Source: Campanula takesimana (lineage: Eukaryota > Streptophyta > Magnoliopsida > Asterales > Campanulaceae). Taken from it: DNA of 64,000 nt. Below the pieces are notes generated by a model that saw only the letters and a program-made list of their open reading frames with translations, was not told the DNA's origin and did not search any database. Position 1 is the first letter of the stretch. Each line of letters begins with the position of its first letter. Both the position numbers and the translations under genes were made by a program. Shown here in pieces: positions 34,794 to 47,100 of this stretch. The stretch spans positions 248,001 through 312,000 of the forward strand of contig JAOWBW010000762.1 in NCBI GenBank assembly GCA_026119855.1, written 5' to 3'.

Positions 34794-37700
34794 CTCCGTC
34801 TCAGTTAAAGGTTTTTAGTTTGACTTTACACGATTATTAAGGAATTAAGGTAAATTTGAGTCAAGAATAGTAGTGTGGAGGGTATATGACACGCCCCAAG
34901 TCCCGGGATCCCCTAATAGAATCTCGAACCTGGTGCGCGTAACTAACAAGGAACAAGAAACTAACGGGAAACAGGAACAATACCTGTTAGAAACAAACTG
35001 ACATGCTATATATACTCAAGAGTAAAGAGCTAAGATAGCTCACAATGAGTTCTAGACCAAGAAAATTAAAACCAAACATGGTTACATACAGCGGAAGACA
35101 TGCCTAGCACATAATCTGGCATCAAGAGATGTCTAGAGACAACAAGTACTACACAAGTCTACCCCAAACAAGCCCTGAGTTTAACATCTCATACAGCATC
35201 GTCCTTACCAAAGTGTAAAGGACACTAGTCTCAAACAAGAACATCCTGCGGAGTACGTTCCCAGCTATGTCGAGCCTCACTGCGTACTATCCCCTGCTTT
35301 CCTGGGGGGGGGGGGGAAACAAATAAAGGGTGAGATAAATCTCAGTAAGCTATTAACATGCAACTACATGACATGTTATCATGCAATTCAAGTAGATACT
35401 CAAGAAATCATATATCAAGTACCATCAAGTAACAAGTATAGGAGAGGCTAAGCCAACTCAACAAGTAATAAAGCTCAAGATATGATCAGGTAACAAGTAG
35501 TCAAGTAGTGTGAGAGGCTAGACCAACTTACCAAGAAGCACATAGGCCTATCACGTATCATTACCTGAATCCTTCCTTATTTCTCCCAAGAATACCATTG
35601 TTGTTGATGCTTGTATAGCTGATAACAACCACGATCAAGATCAAGAGACTGCTATGCAGTATATAAGAAGACCCGGTAACCAGTGTCATTCACAAGAACA
35701 AGATTCACGAGGTGTTCACGAGTTAGCATTCACTTATATCAGGCGTATTGCTCTAATACAGGATGCTAAGCCCTTACTATGGCCAGTAGTAAGGGAAAAA
35801 CAGACCGAATTCATAGACCCACGATTATCACTTATGCCCCAGCCCTCGCAATAAGCGTGAACCTATACACCCCTCAACAAGTAGTAGGGTATATCATTCT
35901 ATATCACGTTGTCACATGCCAAGTTTGCACGTACATATTCATATCACATTTAACACATTAAAGTGTCTATCACGATACCCTTACTATCAAATAGAGCCCA
36001 ATACCTTAAACTCTAAATACGTAGAGAATAGGTCACATCATACCTAGTCACAGTCATATCTCACGTATATGTATCGTTAGTAATCGAATACATTTTTCAA
36101 CACATATTGTGTTCAGTAGTTATTCTTATTAACTTAAATCGTAGTATTCACGATTATATGAATTATCTTAATTTTACCCTAGTCCCTATTTTCTTTAGGA
36201 ACCCATTTCAAGACAAGATATCTTCTTTATTCTTTATATACTTCATTGAGTATATACACGATTAAAACCAATCACTAGCACTTTAGTGCTTATTCATAGC
36301 ACTTCCAATATACACGTATCAAATTCAAATGTGTAGTAGAGTTAATCATTCTCTATCTAGTTCCATATCCCAACTCTTTTGGTTATTCATACCATGTATC
36401 AAGTAATCAAGAAGCCACATTCTATCAAGTAACTATATGCAAGATTTGCATATACACATCAAGGATCTTTCAAGTTTATTACCATACACATATATTGGTG
36501 TCAAGGCACGTACAAGATTTTATAATCTTACATTCAAGTATTAATCCAATTATTTGGATGTTCAAGTCATGTACAAGATTTTATTGTCTTATACTTCAAG
36601 TTACTGTCTCAACTTAAGACATTCAAGACATTCAGGACATTCAAGACATTCAATACATATACAAGATTTTATCATCTTATATTCAATTTCTCAATCCATT
36701 TCTTTGGATGGTTAAACATGTACAAGAGTTAATTATCTAATACTTCAAGTTCAAGCTAGGAAGATGAATTATACATCTTTCACGTATTATTTTCCAATCC
36801 TTTTCTTAGGACATTCAGGCTCAAGACATTAGTTGGTGCCCCTAAAGTACACAAACATTAACTTCAAGACACATAAAAGAGAGTTACTACTCTTATACTC
36901 AAGTTATCATTTAATTATGATTCAAGTCCACATTTCATTTATTCACAAAGGGACTATTTTTCAGTACTAGAGTGTTCTACAACACTCATCTAGGCCATCT
37001 AGGATAGTACCCTAAACCTAGACCAAGAATACTTCGAGTTCAAATTAAGTAAATGAGCTATACAACTCATACTTACAAGTTCATAATCCCCTACATAGGA
37101 TATTCAAGCTCAAGACACTAATTTGGTGCCTCAAGGTGCACAAACATTAGTTCCAAGACAAGCATAACACATAAGTGCTTGTTCATATCACTTTCAAGAC
37201 ATATAAAAGAGTTCTTCCTTTTATACTTAAGTTCTCATTTTAATTTAATGAGTAATCATGTTCAAGACTCACTTCTGATGCCCCTAAGGTGTCACAACAC
37301 TTGCTAGGACATCTTATACTAAGGCTATATGCCTTAGGAGGGATAAGCTTTCATTTCAATTTAGATTTAAAACACTTTTGTTGAAACAGGGGACCGGGTG
37401 GGCGCCTACAAGGGACCGGGCGGCCGCTCAATAGAACACTTTTGAAACCAAGACTTCTGGGGAAATGGGCGGGCGCTCAAGGGACCTCCAGGCGGGCGCC
37501 TGGTACAATTTTCAGCAAACTCCAAATTTCTTTCCAGACTTAGAATTCTCCGTCCCGAGCGCAGGAGTATACTTTTACTCACAATTTAACATTACCCAAG
37601 ACATATAATAAGCTTAAATCACTTATTTCAATTATACTTTCTTATTTCAACAGAGACTTTTATACTTACAAATTCTCCGTCCCAAGTGTAGGAGTATAAA

Positions 37701-38827
37701 CCCACTAACACTTTCTAACATTCAAGAGTGCCTTTTAACATGCTCAGAACACTTCTATAGGGACACTTTATTAATTTATCACCGTCCCACAAGTAATAGA
37801 ATAATTTTCCATTTATTCCATTTAAATATTTCACCGTCCCAAAAATATAAGTATCATTTTCTAATATACAAGTATAAACATTTAGGGATACTTCCATTCA
37901 TTTTCCCGTACCACAAATAATGGTACAATTTTTCTAATAACATTTAAATCAAGTTACTATTTTACCGTCTCACGAATAGGAGTATAATTTTCTTATTAAC
38001 ATTCCCATTAACATTCCAGACACTTTTGCAAGTCTAATTCATTCCCAGGTTCAAGCTTTTCAATCTTGCTTTTCATACGAATACTCCCTTTGTTCCAAAT
38101 TTACAAGTATCACAAAATTCATTCAATTTGCGAAATTAACAAGCACAAGTATCAAGAATAACATATAGGCATGTTATTACAAGCAAGGGGGAGCTAATAG
38201 CTTACCTACTCCGAAATCAAGTTCACCCAAACTAATTTCTGTTCGGCAGGAAATGCTCTACTCACCGCCCTGATCATCTATGCGAAGTCGGATTTTCGAA
38301 CAGAGGCATAATTAAGCGAGAGGAGTCGAGAATAGGGTAAAACTGAACTCCCTTTATGAAACAGAGAGAAAGTACGAGAAGAAACTGATTGGGGAATGCT
38401 TTCCAGGCAAACCCACAAGATATACATTCAATTTTCCAAGAATTGCAACTAGGCCCCTCAAGTTCTAACTTTGACAAAAAGGCCCCTAAACTTTCAACTT
38501 TGACATTTAACCACCTTAATTTTCTAAAGTAGTTAAATAATTAACTCAAATAAAATAGCATATAAATATGCTAGTCAAGAATTTAACAAGCAAATTAAGA
38601 ATTTAACAAGAATTAGGACGGGCGTTACAGTATAATTGTCATTTCATTAAACAAGTGTGTGAAAAGTAGATGGGTAAGTGATTTTTTTTTTTAATATATG
38701 AACTTTGTGAGGACAATGATGTCTAAAACACTATTCATCATTTGTCATTTAAGGAATAAAACAACTAAGAACTTAAAACTGAGACATAAAAAAAGAAATT
38801 AAGAACCTTAAACTGAGACGGAGGGAG
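34794..38827. mobile_element. Stowaway MITE split by a solo LTR
   Basis: The left end CTCCGTCTCAGTTAAAGGTTT (34794) pairs with the right end AACCTTAAACTGAGACGGAGGGAG (38804-38827). Without the LTR and one duplication copy the MITE would be about 286 bases, a normal size. The left flank is CA instead of TA; the right flank is TA. Confidence 0.7.
34887..38629 (-). mobile_element. Complete solo LTR of a Gypsy-type element, 3743 bp
   Basis: On the minus strand it begins TGTAACGCCC (38629) and ends GGGGCGTGTCA (34887). It is flanked by the perfect 5-bp duplication GTATA (34882-34886 and 38630-38634). It matches the LTR at 693-3791 in inverted orientation and shows that LTR's missing last part. 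There is no primer site or coding region, so two LTRs have recombined. A G-run lies at 35305-35316. Lineage (Tekay/Del-like) is inferred from size and the TGTAACGCCC start. Confidence 0.85.
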
Positions 38828-39397
38828 TATTTATTATTATGAAAAAAATCATTTTTTTATATAATTGTGGAGCTTTTATAAAAAAAAATTGTTAAAGAAC
38901 AAACCTTTTCTACAAAGAACAGATTTTATGACGATTTAAACATTAAAATTAATAGTTTATAACGTTACTTTGTTCCTTAAAACTTATTTTTTTAAAGGAT
39001 CCTGATACACATTCCTATAATACACTGCGAATTTTTATTCCGAAAGCAACAATCCGTCAGATTGTACATCATCACATGGGTCCACCAAACATCAAAGGCT
39101 GGTAGAGAGTACAACACTGTCGTCCCATAGTTTCGCTATGCATATTTCGGGATAAGTATCATTATCCTTTTTTAAAATGTTATTGTGAAAATGTGAGAAA
39201 TAACAAACAAACAAACAAATACGACCCAATAAATAAACCGTGAATTTATAAATAACGTCATAATTTTTTTTTATGTTTTTTTAAGTTTCTTATTTTTTTT
39301 TAATTTTTTTTAATTTGAATGAAGCTTTGTGGGGTGGGGGGGGGGGGGAGAGACCGAGGAGGGTTAAGTTTCAAATATACTTAACGATTTTTTTTGA
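38828..39397. other. AT-rich intergenic DNA
   Basis: No gene or clear element is seen; a short G-run lies at 39332-39348. Confidence 0.4.
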
Positions 39398-39545
39398 GGG
39401 AAACTAGTTTTTCCATAAGTTATAAAAAGTCTTGTTTTTATAGGGTTTAAGGTTTGGGGTTTAGAGTTTAAGGTTTTAGGTTTGGGTTTCAACGGTTAAA
39501 AACATGACTTTTTATAACTTATGCAGGAACTAGTTTCCTCCAAAA
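39398..39545. mobile_element. Palindromic MITE with telomere-like core (copy 2)
   Basis: GAGGGAAACTAGTTTTTCC / TTATAAAAAGTC on the left pairs with GACTTTTTATAA / GGAACTAGTTTCCTCC on the right. The core holds AGGGTTTAAGG and GGTTTAGAGTTTAAGG words, the telomere-like strand opposite to copy 1. Confidence 0.65.
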
Positions 39546-40078
39546 CACACACATACTTAACTTCATCCGCTCCATGCACTAATTTTTCCCGACATGAAAA
39601 GTTAAGAGAGAGCTCTGTTTCATTTGAAAATACAAAAAATTGTGAGTGTATGAGAATTAGGGAGAAAGTGAAAAAAAAAAAATTATGTGTTGTGGGTGTA
39701 GATAGTTGAGTAGAAGAGATACAGTGTGGTAGGAATAAAATGTGAGTTAGTTGATGTGAGTATGACAAAAGGGGCCTATTAATTAAAAATCCTTAAAAAA
39801 ATATTCTATTTTTGGATTTTGCATTTTTAAAATGAACACTTTAAATAGCAAATTTTGCAATGCCAAATGAAACGGAGGGAGTACGCGAAAGTTTAGTGCA
39901 TGGGACAGAGGTTGTGGGTATGATGATTTGAGAGCGAGACTCACAATTTAAGTGTGCGAGTATACAAGTGGACTGAGGTGAATAAAAAAAATTAAATATT
40001 TTAAGAAAGTGAGACTTATTAATAAGACATCTAAAATGAAAATTGTTCAAATTATTATGAAATGTTGGGAGTAGTCTT

Positions 40079-40200
40079 TTTTTTTTTTTTTTTTTGAAAT
40101 CCTTAACCACCTAATTCAATTCTAGCCAGCAGGGGTTATCGAACCCAAAACCTTTACGATGGAGAGACTTAAACATGCCACTTGGGCACAAACAAATGTA
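40079..40200 (-). mobile_element. SINE with A and B boxes and a perfect 12-bp duplication
   Basis: On the minus strand it has an A box TGCCCAAGTGG (about 40178-40188) and a B box GGTTCGATAACC (about 40135-40146), then runs to a long A-tail, seen as T-run 40079-40095. The duplication GGGAGTAGTCTT flanks it exactly (40067-40078 and 40201-40212). At about 122 bases it is a short tRNA-derived SINE, transcribed by RNA polymerase III if active. Confidence 0.8.
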
Positions 40201-40802
40201 GGGAGTAGTCTTGGTCACTTAATCATACGCATTTTTTGAATTTGGTATATTTTTTTGAATGTTCTCAGTGAAAAACACATTTTCGTTATGTCCTCACTCT
40301 ATTAAAAAAGTATTCAATTATTTAACGGATGATACTCAAGTGCCATTGCGCGATCATCCCCCATTAAATATTTCACGTGCCATTAAATGAAACTTATCAA
40401 TAAATGCAAAAAAAAATAAAAAAAATAAAAAAAATATGTACATTATTATTATGAAGCGGAAAAAGTAGTTCATTAAAAAAATTGTGCTAAAACAAGCAAA
40501 GTTCAAAAGAAAATACAAAATAATAAACACAATTCATTAAAATGTTGGCATGTCGAATAAGAGATTTATCACGTTACAATGATAGTACTGTTATATTTAT
40601 AAAAAAAGCATAAGAACAATACATTTTTCGTTCTTAAATAATTGTACTGATGTTTTTGTGTTTACTCCCCCATTCTCATACTTATTGCTACTTATTTCTA
40701 TTTTGTGCGTCTCATACTTATTGCTACTTACCCAAAATATTCACTTTTCTCTCTACCTTCAACTCACAACAACTATCCACTAACTTATTTTTCCCTTTTC
40801 TC

Positions 40803-41488
40803 CATGGCCGGCCCTGCCCCTAGAATGGTGAGGCAAGGGCCTAGGGCCACAAAATAATTTGCTAATTTTAGAGCCACAAAATTAACATTTTTATATATAA
40901 AAAGGCCTCATTTTTGTTATACATATACATTGATATTAAATACATTGATATTAAAGTTTAATTTTGGTTGAGTAATAATACTACTCTCTGTCCTATAGTA
41001 TATGTCCACCCTCTCATTTACGTGAAGATTAAAAAATTATGGAAGTGATGTAAGCATTGGGAGTATAAAAGTAAAGTAGGAGAGAGAATAGTAAGTTGAT
41101 AGATGTTGTGAGTATAAAAGTAAGTGGGAGAGAGAATAAGTTTGCCATTTTAGGACGTGGACATATACTCTGGGACAGACTAAAAAAGAAAGGTGGACAT
41201 ATACTCTGGGACGAACGGAATATGTTAATTTGGTTGGGGGATATACGTGGACTTGTAAAAGTTTATCATTCAACTTTGATTCAAGATTTCGCTTCTAAAT
41301 ATACTATGAAGAACATGTTTATATTATATCTTGTAAGAATACACCGTATATTATTTAAAATGAAGTATTCTTATATGCTAGTTTTGTATTGATCGTTCCT
41401 TTGTTTTTAATTAAAAATTACATCTTTTAAAGAAAAACCCCAATTAAAAAGTTGGCCTAGGGCCACAAATTTTACAGGGTCGGCCCTG
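40803..41488. mobile_element. hAT-type MITE with palindromic ends
   Basis: It begins CATGGCCGGCCCTG and ends CAGGGTCGGCCCTG. The 8-mers CTTTTCTC (40795-40802) and CTTCTCTC (41489-41496) agree at seven of eight positions. GGGCCTAGGGCCACAAA is repeated in direct orientation near both ends. A further Stowaway-like MITE (about 40984-41221) is nested inside. Confidence 0.65.
40984..41221. mobile_element. Stowaway-like MITE, third nesting level
   Basis: CTCTCTGTCCTATAGTATATGTCCACC is mirrored by GGTGGACATATACTCTGGGACGAACGG. A second copy of the right end (GGACATATACTCTGGGACAGAC, about 41157) lies just before, suggesting a partial duplication of that end. Confidence 0.55.
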
Positions 41489-41652
41489 CTTCTCTCCACT
41501 CACAATACTAACTTTTCTAACATATTTTCTTAATCCTTGTGCACTCATATTTGGTAGCAATAAGTATGGGACGGATAGACTAGTTGGTAAGTCTCACTTT
41601 TTCAAAAATATCAGTTTATTTTGTTTTTTATTTACTCTACTTTACTTGTTAT

Positions 41653-42436
41653 CAGTGTTCTAAAAATTGCTAGGTGGTGGAGTAGTGCCTAGAGCTTAGA
41701 GCGCCTAAGAGGGGCGGAGGCGGGCCTAGGCGTGGCGAGAAATTAGCGTATTTTTAATATTTTTTTATATATCTATAAATATATACTCCCTCCGTTCCAT
41801 ACCTATTGCTACCAAATGAGAGTGCACGGAGATTAAGAAAATATGATGGAAAAGTAAGTATTGTGAGTGGGTAGGAGAGAGAAAATAAGTTAGTGGATAG
41901 TTGTTGTGAGAAGATAGGAGAGAGAAAAGTGAACATTTTATGTAAGTAGCAATAAGTATACGACGCCCAAAATGGAAATAAATAGCAATAAGTATGGGAC
42001 GGGGGGAGTATGTAGTTATTCAAATAATAATGCCACTTATTTTTGTTATTTGTCAAAAAATAATAATATATTTTAATTTTCACAAACAGAGCTGTGGTTG
42101 GCGCTTAGATTTTTAATTTAGATTTTCGTATGTGAAAAGTTAGGTTTTTGCTTATATTTGTGGTCGGACCAGAGTAGTTTATTGATAAAATATTAACAAA
42201 TCTTTTTTCACTGAATCCGCCTAAACTCGCCTAGGCCCGCCTAATCCAGCTTAGGCTGGCCTAAATCCGCCTAGACCTCATAATCCGCCTAGCCGCCAAG
42301 CCCGCCTAGCTCTGCCTTCCGCCTAGATCCGTCTAGCGCCTAATTTAGCCGATTTGACGAAAGTCGCAGCGGACCACCCCCGACTAGCACCTAGGCGTCG
42401 CCTAGGCGGCCTAGGCGCCCGTCTTTTTGAACACTG
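41653..42436. mobile_element. hAT-type MITE with GCCTAGGC repeats
   Basis: It starts CAGTGTTCTAAAAATTGCTAGG and ends GTCTTTTTGAACACTG. The perfect 8-bp duplication CTTGTTAT lies at 41645-41652 and 42437-42444. Both arms contain many CGCCTAGGC-type words. A Stowaway MITE (41786-42008) is inside. A much shorter relative sits at 56982-57138. Confidence 0.8.
41786..42008. mobile_element. Stowaway MITE inside the hAT-type MITE
   Basis: Left CTCCCTCCGTTCCATACCTATTGCTACC and right AGCAATAAGTATGGGACGGGGGGAG are inverted partners flanked by TA. Confidence 0.8.
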
Positions 42437-42444
42437 CTTGTTAT

Positions 42445-43539
42445 ACTCACACACTTAAATTTTGGCTCAAATCATCCTACTCAAAACCCCTTGTCCAGTC
42501 ATAATATTTTTATTTATAATCCCCCGTTGTGAGCGCGCGCCCCTCCCCCGGTGCCTGCGCCGTCCAGCTCGGTTTGTGTGGGCTTGGTTATTGCTCGATT
42601 GTTGTGAGTCGCCACCATGTTTGACGGAACACGGACCGTGAAATCTGGATTCGGGGGTTAAGTTATGAATTGGGAAGGTCAAGGAGCACCCAATTCACCT
42701 AATCTAGGATTGGTCTTGCTAAGAAATCATCATCATTGCCTCAAAACCATGCAAAATATGCGCAAAAGAAACCAAATAAATAGTCTCTTATTTATTTGGG
42801 ATGTTGGATCATATGCTTCGAGACCATCTCCATGAATTGGAGAGGCTCTAGTTGATCCTTTAATGGAATCACACTACTTCAAAAGCAAAGAAGGAGATGA
42901 GAAGAGAAGAAAACAAAGAGATTACCTAAGCGTTCTTCAAGAATCCTATGGATGGCCTTGACTAAAGGCCTTGACGATCCAAAGAGCTTGCTTAACTTGA
43001 GTTACGATCTTCTAAATTTCGTGGGTAGGAGGAGGGAGGCTGATTATGAGAGCCTTCTTGAGTGTGTAGGGGTTTTGAGAGACCTCTATTAGTTGACCAT
43101 TAGTCATTCTAGGCAAGAACAACAATATTTATAGGGGTTTAAGACTTTAGGGTTAAGCCAAAGGGTTTAATTTGGATGGGAATCAATGACTTGATTTCCA
43201 AGGAGGTTTAATTTACTCTCTGATTGTCCTTTCCAACTTTCCCGAATTAAGGAGTCTTTGCCAAGTAACGAGGTTTAGATCACCAAGGAACTGATGAAAC
43301 TCGTCTGTTAAAGGGGGATATCTCGTACGAGACATCAATGTCTCGTACGAGACATCTTGTTTTCTGAATCACAAAAATGGCCTTCTTCTTAAGTTTTAAT
43401 GTTCATTTCGGCCCCTAACTAACGGAGTTAGTCAAAAACTTAACGAAGCATGTCCAACTTAACGAGTTTCGACCCAAATCAAAGGCGAGACACAGAAGTA
43501 GTATGATTATGAATGAACATTCAAAATGGAGTGTCTACA
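42445..43539 (-). mobile_element. LTR with primer-site region of a Tat/Ogre-like Gypsy element
   Basis: On the minus strand the LTR starts TGTAGACACTCC (43539) and ends TCAAACA (42618), followed by TGGTGGCGACTC, which resembles the TGGCGACTCC primer-region sequence of Tat/Ogre elements. A TATA box (TATAAATATT) lies at 43124-43133 on the minus strand. The internal region continues leftwards only to about 42445. Inside the LTR a palindromic ATGTCTCGTACGAGACAT segment lies at about 43333-43350, with a partial copy just before it. No second LTR or coding region is seen. Lineage is inferred from the two end motifs. Confidence 0.6.
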
Positions 43540-44026
43540 CCCGTCCCACTCAAAATATAAGTTTTGAGTCAGGCATATGGATTAAAGAAAAATGTTTGTG
43601 GAGTAGATGTTGTGAATATGAAAAATGGCGTAGGATAGAGAAAGAGGGGTAGAGAATGTTGAGGAACCTTAAACTGCTCCACGCTCTACCCAACGGCCTC
43701 AATTCAACCACGTATGTATTTTATTTTGTGTGTGCTGAGAGTTTTTCGAAAATTTGTGAAACTTTGTGGGTACCACCAAGCTCGGGCACATCTCGACCGT
43801 CGAGCACAATAGTTGGCCAGGTGGCAACAACCGAGTCGTAGAGCGAAGCAGTGGATGGAGCAAACTTGGATAGAACGGTTCGAATTTTAATAATGAGTAG
43901 AAAGTTGTTATGAGTGTGAATGTGTGTCCATTATAAAAAAAAAACATTTTCATTTTGAGGTTGTCTTATTTCGAGTGGGGCACCCAATGTGACAATTTAT
44001 CCTAATTCGAGTAGGACGGAAAGAGT
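43540..44026. other. Possible Stowaway-like element and unidentified sequence
   Basis: CCCGTCCCACTCAAAATA near 43541 and ATTCGAGTAGGACGGAAAGAG near 44005 could be the two ends of one MITE. The unusually GC-rich centre (43650-43860) may be a captured fragment; its open frames match nothing I know. Confidence 0.35.
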
Positions 44027-44027
44027 A

Positions 44028-44307
44028 CTCCCTCCGTCCTAGCTCACTTGACACTTATTTCTATTTTGGTCTGTCCCAGCTCACTTGACACTTCCTAAAA
44101 GCCTATTTTTTATAATTTTATATTTACTCTAACCACCACTTATTCTCTCTCTTCATTTTCCACCACTCATTTTATTCAACAAACACTACTATTTACCACA
44201 CTCATTCTCTCTTTTCTTTTTTTACCACACATTTTCCTTATTTTATTCTTTTTTCCTTAGTTATTGTGTCCACCTCTTGGGTGTCAAGTGAGGTGGAACG
44301 AAGGGAT
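44028..44307. mobile_element. Stowaway MITE
   Basis: CTCCCTCCGTCCTAGCTCACTTGACAC is mirrored by GTGTCAAGTGAGGTGGAACGAAGGGAT. TA lies directly outside the left end. Confidence 0.75.
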
Positions 44308-44449
44308 TATATACTATTTCCTTAGTTCATGTATAGGAAGAAAAAAATGGTGCAAGTTGTTTTGAGAAGAAGGGAGTATTTGATCAACTAATAGTAGGTT
44401 TTGAAGATATTGCTAGAATTAATTCTATATTTATGAAATTCTACAAAAT

Positions 44450-44520
44450 TGTTAACTTAAATGATCTCCTTCTCTTGAAATAATTGTTAACTTAAATGAT
44501 CTCCTTCTCTTGAAATAAAT
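44450..44520 (+). repeat. Tandem duplication, about 35-bp unit, two copies
   Basis: TTGTTAACTTAAATGATCTCC... and its continuation to CTTGAAATAA occurs twice in succession. Confidence 0.8.
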
Positions 44521-44903
44521 AGTTTTAAAACACAATTACTTTATTAAGACAAATTTTTGGAGACTGGGGTACATGATATGGCGGGATGATATATCTAGCA
44601 CAAGTCAAAGGATGACCTGCAAAATAGACACCATTAGGTATGGTAGGAGTACTCCGCATAAATTCTCTAGCGTGAGAATTAGTATATGTTGATAAACAAA
44701 ACTTACTCTGTCCCAAAAAAATTGTTGTTATTTTGGGTGTTTTATTGGAAAGTATATTTTTCTAAAAAAAAAATATTTCCTCCATTTTCTCTCTCCTTAC
44801 CGCTAACAACAACAATCCACTTACTATTACATATCCCACTTTTTCTCTCATTCCCACTATCACTTACTTTTCCAACATTTTTTTCGTAATTCTGTTTCTA
44901 AAA

Positions 44904-44914
44904 TCTATATATTA

Positions 44915-44976
<62 letters not shown>

Positions 44977-46721
44977 GTTGGCCAAAAGAGCTATGGTATT
45001 GACATGTGGACAAACAATAGAGAAAGCTTGCATTTGAAGAAGCCACATCAACAATATACTAATAAATAAGTGACTTTTCATCTTCTTTTCATTAGCTAAT
45101 ACTATTAGCTAATAATAATAGTTACTATAAAGGGTAACTATAATAGTTAACCATTATAGTTAACTATTATAGTAACTATTACTATTATTAGTAATAGTTA
45201 ACTATAATAGTTAACCATTATAGTTAACTATTACTCTTATTAGTAATAGTTACTATTATAGTTAACTATATTAGTTAACTATTACTATTATTAGTAATAG
45301 CTATTATAATAGTTACCTAATGTAGTAACTAATAGTATTAGCTAATGTATTAAGCAAATAACAGTTAACTATTAATAGTAAGAGTATTAGTTAATTATAA
45401 TAGTTATTAAATAAGTTAAATATTAATTTTTAATATTAATTAATTATAATAGTTACTATATCAATTAACTATTACTATTAATAATATTAGTTTTATTATA
45501 ATTATTATTATTTCCTCCGTCCAATTTAAAGTTCTTACTTTCCTTTTTGGTGTGTCCCAATTTATATTTAACTATTATAATTAACTATTAAATAAAATAA
45601 AAATTACTATTAATAGTATTAGTTAATCATAATAGTTACTATATATTAATTATTACTATTAATAGTATTATTAGTTAATCATAATAGTTTACTATATAAG
45701 TTAACTATTATTATTAATAGTATTAGTTAATAATTATACAAATGTTAATATTTAATATTAATAGTACTCGCTCCGTTCGAGAGTAAGAGTCCTACTTTCT
45801 ATTTTTGTAAGTCCCACTAAAAGTCTATTTCCTAAAAGGACAAATGATGAAAAAGAATGAATAGTGTTTTGGACAATTATACCCTCAACACATTTGCAAT
45901 GTTTACCAATTTTCTATTGTGTATTTAATAAGTGTCCACAAACAAGGTAGGACTCTTACTCTAAGGCGTAGGGAGTATTAATTAATTATAACAGATAATA
46001 TAGAGGTTAATTATAACTATTAGTATTATTAGTGAATAATAAATAGTTATTATATATGTTAATAAGTACAATTAATAATATTAGTTAATTATAATAATTA
46101 TTTTAATTATTACTAAAAAATTAGCACAAAACCAATCAACTTATTATTCCCTCCCATTCATTTTCTCTCCTAATTTACTTTTACACTCACAACACTTACT
46201 TTACTTCCATCGTTTCTTATCTCCGTGCAAATAGGAGGTAGGACTCTTACTCCGGGAACGAGAGAGTGATATTTAACCATTATAACTAACTAATACTATT
46301 AATAGTATTAGTTAATTATAATAGTTAAATATAATTGTTACTATAATAGTTACTATATACATTAATTATTATTATTAATAGTATTAATTAATCATAATTT
46401 TTTAATATATATTAAATATTACTATTAATTATATTATTTAATCATAATAGTTAATATATATGTTAAAATTCTATTAATACCATTAAGTTTTTTAAATATT
46501 CATACAACAAACTTTAATATACTTCTAAATTAATTAAAAAACATATTTATTACAACTATGTACAACCAAAGCTATGAAAATGTTTTAATTAATTTAAAAT
46601 ATACATATATTTTCAAATAAAATTATTATGTTAATTTGTCAATTAAAAACATCAAAAAATGAAAATACAAAAACATTAACGGAATAGATTCCTGTGCGGA
46701 GCACGGGTTACCTACTACTAG
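44904..46721 (+). mobile_element. Short non-autonomous Helitron 2
   Basis: It starts TCTATATATTATATA after an A, then a long TA microsatellite. It ends with the hairpin CCTGTGC-GGA-GCACGGG (46691-46707), then TTACCTACTACTAG and a T. The interior carries TAGTTAACTATTA-type repeats, a complete Stowaway MITE (45767-45975) and a truncated one (about 46160-46270). It mirrors Helitron 3 (47101-48798), 379 bases away. Confidence 0.8.
45767..45975. mobile_element. Stowaway MITE inside Helitron 2
   Basis: CTCGCTCCGTTCGAGAGTAAGAGTCCTAC and GTAGGACTCTTACTCTAAGGCGTAGGGAG are the ends, with TA flanks. The same element lies in Helitron 3 at 47773-47981. Confidence 0.8.
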
Positions 46722-47100
46722 TGAAATTGAAAGTTTGTATTGAGAGGAAGGAGTATATGATGTATCCCATGAAGCATATTATTGTATGCATATTTTGTCC
46801 CTTTCTTTGTGAATTCCGTCTCGTGTTTATATCGTGGAGTGGAGTGTCCTTAAAAAATAAGACTCGTAAATTTAAGAAACAATCCTCATCGTGATAGGAG
46901 TTTAGATCATCTTTAGTTTGGAGATCCTAATCGGTTAGGAGCTTTTTTAACGTGTAAGAGCCCTCTACGATGGGAGATTTTTTATTCTTTGTGAAAGAGC
47001 TCTTTGAAGCTTTTTATCATTATGGAGAAATTGAAAAAGCTCTTTACTAAAGAGCAACTCTTTCTAAAAAGATCTCTTTCTATGAGCATTTCATTCAAAA
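46722..47100. other. Spacer between two inverted Helitrons
   Basis: No gene is visible. The sequence has words such as AGGAGCTTTTT and AAAGAGCTCTTTG that may belong to an unidentified small MITE. Confidence 0.4.

Larger units (their letters stand above)
40665..41580. mobile_element. Stowaway MITE split by a hAT-type element
   Basis: The left end CTCCCCCATTCTCATACTTATTGCTAC pairs with the right GTAGCAATAAGTATGGGACGGATAGAC, and TA occurs outside both ends. The hAT-like element at 40803-41488 sits inside. Confidence 0.6.

Noticed and set aside
42467..42682. GC-rich minus-strand open frame across the LTR end
   Set aside because: It spans the end of the Tat/Ogre-like LTR and its primer region, so it is non-coding leader.
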